Shown: one piece after another, positions 60,838 to 64,000 of the stretch
Layout of the letters: each line of letters begins with the position of its first letter
Numbering within the stretch: position 1 is the stretch's first letter
Assembly: GCA_905221605.1 (NCBI GenBank)
Contig: CAJNDS010002225.1
Span: 388,001 to 452,000 of the forward strand
Direction: 5' to 3'
Source: Symbiodinium natans
Taxonomy: Eukaryota; Sar; Dinophyceae; Suessiales; Symbiodiniaceae
Length of the DNA stretch: 64,000 bases
Position numbers and translations under genes: made by a program
Notes under the pieces: model-generated
Told to the model about the DNA's origin: nothing
The model's input: the letters and a program-made list of their open reading frames with translations, nothing else
Database searches by the model: none

Positions 60838-60960
60838 GACATCCGTCCATGCATCATCCATCACGATATCCATCACGACATCCATCCATGCATCATCGAG
60901 AACGAAGAACCTTCACGAAGACCACCCGCCATCCATCACGGCATCCATGCATCAACGATA
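60838..60960. repeat. Loose CATCCATCACGA tandem repeat
   Basis: About eight imperfect copies of CATC(C/A)AT(C/G)ACGA with ATGCATCATCGA variants. Confidence 0.8.
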
Positions 60961-60994
60961 GCGACGAAGCTTCACGACACCCAAAGAATACACA

Positions 60995-61375
60995 GAGGGT
61001 TGGCGTTCACGCGATCACCAATGCCAAAGCACGCAGAGGCTTGTCGTTTGCGCGATCATGACACGCCGGCAACATGCAGAGGGTCCTCGTTTTGGCGTGT
61101 CGATACTGCGAAAACACGCAGAGGGCTGTTGTTCGCGCGACGCAGAGGGTCATCGTTTTTGCGTTCCGACAACGCCAAAACACGCACAGGGTTGTCGTTC
61201 GCGCGATCACGACACGCCGGGAACACACAGAGGGTCCTCGTTTTTGCGTTTCGACAACGTGAAAACATGCAGAGGGTTGTCGTTCGCGCGATCACGACAC
61301 GCCGGGAACATGCAGAAGGTCCTTGTCATGGCGTTTCGACAACGCGAAAACACGTAGAGGGTTAGCGTTTTGCAT
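60995..61375. repeat. 43-bp repeat array (86-bp dimers)
   Basis: Two monomer types alternate. One has ACGCAGAGGGTTGTCGTTCG, CGCGATCACGACACGCCGGG; the other has ATGCAGAGGGTCCTCGTTTT, GCGTTTCGACAACGCGAAAA. Eight or nine monomers; a reversed shorter array lies at 26246-26400. Confidence 0.9.
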
Positions 61376-61505
61376 TTTTTAAACCAAGTGCGGCGGCTCC
61401 CGCCAACCCTACCCCTTGCTTCAAAACATAATTTAAGAGGAAAGCTCACCAAATCCATCAATATAACGACGACTTTTTGACGACAACCGCCGTGCTTCGG
61501 GAAAA

Positions 61506-61508
<3 letters not shown>

Positions 61509-61548
<40 letters not shown>

Positions 61549-61630
61549 GGGTGGGGGGGGGGGTGGGGGTGGGGGTGGGGGGGGGGGGGGGGGGGGTGGG
61601 GGGGGATGGGGGGTGGGTGGGGGGGGTGGG
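61509..61630. repeat. Poly-G tract of about 120 bp
   Basis: 39 uninterrupted G (61509-61547), then G runs separated by single T or A up to about 61630. Strong G-quadruplex potential. Read length or assembly may be unreliable here. Confidence 0.97.
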
Positions 61631-62049
61631 CCCCAATTTCCCATTTGCAAACACAATGGTCGCATGATGGGTTTCAGAAAGGTTCATATGCTTTGAAGCA
61701 AGCTTGCAATGGCTAAAGCACAACCTCGGCCATTTTGAGCCTCGCTTTTCACGAAGTTAAGCTTTCGGGGCAGGAAGCGCCCCGCATCCTGTGAAGCAAG
61801 TCACATTAACCCCTAGAATTCTTACTCATTTCTCGGACAGGCTGTCGTAATTCTACAGAAAGCCATCGAGCTTTTGGTACCATATTTTGCATCTTCTCTC
61901 TGGGAAGCGCTGCAATTTCGAGAGACCCGGCACAAACGAGGAACTCCAAATCTCTGGAACCATCTCGGGTTCGACATAAGGACATGACATGTGACATGAC
62001 CCAAAAACATGTCTCCACACTGAGCTCATCAAGAGGCCCTCAGTGACAC

Positions 62050-64000
62050 AGCGCTTCCGGTTTTGCATGGTTTTACTCCTGTCGCACAGACGATCCCGGA
62101 CTCCTTAGCTTCTGATCCTTGGGTTTATGACAGCAATGTGCGGTTTGGTCCTAGCAGTGCCCAGGTTGGGGCGTTGCGATCCGAGATTGAAGGCTGCCAT
62201 CCAACTTCAGATGTTTTGCTGACCTGCGAGGACCATGAATGTTTTTGTTTTGATTTGTCGTCGAGGCTTGCGAGCTGAGTTGGATGTCTTGCGCGCGCTC
62301 CTCGATGAAGGCCTGAGAGGGCCGCAGTGCCACGAAGTTCCAGGGCTTGAACTTGGACAGCACTCACCTTGGCATGCCGCCTGACAAGCTTCAGACAAGA
62401 CGATAACATCTCGCAGTGCTACATGCAAGCCCGCACGACAATGGTGCAAATGTGAGTCAGCAGCACCGATGACCTGCTTCAGGCACGGCAGCATCTACTC
62501 GTAGAGTCATAGAGTCCTAGAGGATCGTAGATCAAAGATGGCAGTGACTGGTAGTGGCTTTTGCGCAGCCCAATTGAGAATGCTGCCGATCATGCGCAGC
62601 CATGGCCCGCATTGTGCGACGCAGTCTAAGACTCCCCGGCTTGCCGCTCTTCAGCCTGGGCCAGCCTTGGCATTCCGTAATGCCGCTTGTACTTAAAGAC
62701 TTAGAGTTTATGCCGTTTGTGCCGTTTGTGCCGTGTATGCCGTCTATGCCATTTATGGACTTGTGCTTGACCTGGCCTCCCCATGGCTTGAGGAATGGCG
62801 AAGGCAAGCTTGCGCTCAGCCTCTACCAGCCGCAGTATGTAGTCGGAGGCTCAGAGGCTCAGCCCATCTGTGTACCACAGAAAGTGGCTTCTGCTGAAAT
62901 GCATTGTAGAGTTGTAGAGAAGTAGAGAACTTTTCGGTTCACATCCCACACGGCCCACACGAAACGCACGTTTCCCGCTCTTCGCTGAACCATTGCAATT
63001 CAATTGCCAATTGTGTACATTGTTGCCATGCATTCGCTGCGATATCTTCACTGTCTGAACAGGTCGAGTCCATATCAGAGTTTCATTTTCAACCATGTGT
63101 TCAACCATATGATCGTACTTCAGGCATTCGTGCATGCGGGCATGTTCGTGACTGCTTCAGGATGTGGCTCGGAAGATCCTTTCAAGCAGCAACAGGCAGT
63201 TCGGTTACGCTGAGCACGGGGCTCGAGCTTCGACAGGGTTGTCCTTCTCACTGCAGCCACCTCCCCTGTGACCTCAAGTCTGCAAGTCTTGTTACTGGTC
63301 TACTCGTCTATACTCGTCTACTCGTCTGAGGTCGTATCCTCCTCAAGCAGGCACTTCGGGTGTGCTGGCAGTTGTAGAGGACCAGAGCAATTCGGCCGAT
63401 CTTGAAGAACTGCATGGAAAGATGTTTCCAGGACTTCCGTTGGATTCCAGGGGACTCCGAGCACCACGTGCCCGGGTACGGACCTGGCTCCCAGGTCACT
63501 CTCCAGTGCTCACATCATGCTCACATGCTATTACACACGCTCACATGCTCTCATCATGTGCTGAATTTCTGTTGGAAGTTGACAGGTCCAGCTGCTGTCT
63601 GCCAATGGCGGCCGGTTTCGCATCCTCAAGAGCAGCAACGTGTCCTTAGAAGTGGGCCAATCCTCCCAAGATCGTGGTAGCAGCCTGTGGCAGAGTCACA
63701 GCTTAGATGGCGACATCTGGAGGCAAAGAAATCCAAGACGGAGTGGACGTCTACCACGCTACCGTCCAGCTGTTTTCTGAGCGCGACCTGACAAGGAGCA
63801 CCGGAAACTACTGTGTTCGTTTGCCTGAACACGTATACCTCTCAACAGCTTGGCAAACTGGTTGATGCAGGGGACCTGGGGCAGAGGCGCGTTGGCCACA
63901 GAGCTCCGTGCGCTGCTACTGCTTGTTTGCCTGCTGGTCTTGATATTGCCAGGCCATGGCCTATTGGATGACTGGCGAGCGCGACCAGGCTGCAGGTCTT
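62050..64000 (+). other. Unassigned; weak plus-strand exon-like stretches and small repeats
   Basis: Open plus-strand stretches at about 62063-62278 (DSLASDPWVYDSNVRFGPSS) and 63075-63213 (FNHVFNHMIVLQAFVHAGMF) look protein-like but were not chained. A 9-bp TATGCCGTT repeat lies at about 62708-62755, and short TACTCGTCTA and GCTCACATG repeats at about 63298-63330 and 63510-63560. Confidence 0.4.

Overview
The window looks like nuclear DNA of a dinoflagellate, most likely a relative of the coral symbionts (Symbiodiniaceae); this is inference. The grounds are: very low gene density; coding sequence cut into mini-exons of about 30-200 nt; introns whose donors are often GC instead of GT; long degenerate TTTAGGG-type arrays; poly-G/(TA)n modules; and a decayed copy of a mobile-element protein family that I remember from dinoflagellate genomes. 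There is no operon structure, no ribosome-binding-site-led ORF, and no rRNA or tRNA gene that I can see.

Region 1 (about 2.7-23.4 kb, minus strand) holds one split gene that no single ORF reveals. Eighteen short exons, read in order on the minus strand, give S1, S2, S3, a basic S4, S5, a pore with the K+ filter motif VGYGD, S6, a C-linker and most of a cyclic-nucleotide-binding domain. It is therefore a six-transmembrane CNBD-type potassium channel (CNG/HCN/EAG superfamily). The 5' end (upstream of S1), the pore turret, parts of the C-linker and the C-terminus were not located. Its introns are mostly GC-AG. Two are very large: 8.4 kb between S5 and the pore, and 6.2 kb between S3 and S4. The second is packed with satellites: a hairpin-forming palindromic array, degenerate telomere-like DNA, a 165-bp tandem repeat and a 65/130-bp satellite.

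Region 2 (about 24-28 kb) is a strand-switch zone. To its left the plus strand is A/C-rich and coding is on the minus strand; to its right the plus strand is T/G-rich and coding is on the plus strand. It carries part of a 43-bp repeat family that recurs in the opposite orientation at 61 kb, and some minus-strand ORF fragments.

Region 3 (about 28.0-38.8 kb) looks like mobile or duplicated DNA. A 9-kb block is strongly depleted in A on the plus strand and carries three separate plus-strand ORFs: a 266-aa tryptophan-rich internal duplication with a Cys/His cluster, a 103-aa ORF and a 127-aa coiled-coil ORF. It ends in a 188-bp direct duplication next to a multiply frameshifted mobile-element pseudogene.

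Region 4 (about 41-64 kb, plus strand) contains a second split gene. Nine exons at 42.08-44.62 kb join with fully compatible phases and only GT-AG introns, giving about 327 residues with four or five membrane helices; I do not recognise the family. Further exon-like pieces follow to about 51.7 kb. After that come a 500-bp GTA array, several minisatellites, unassigned ORFs and a long poly-G tract.
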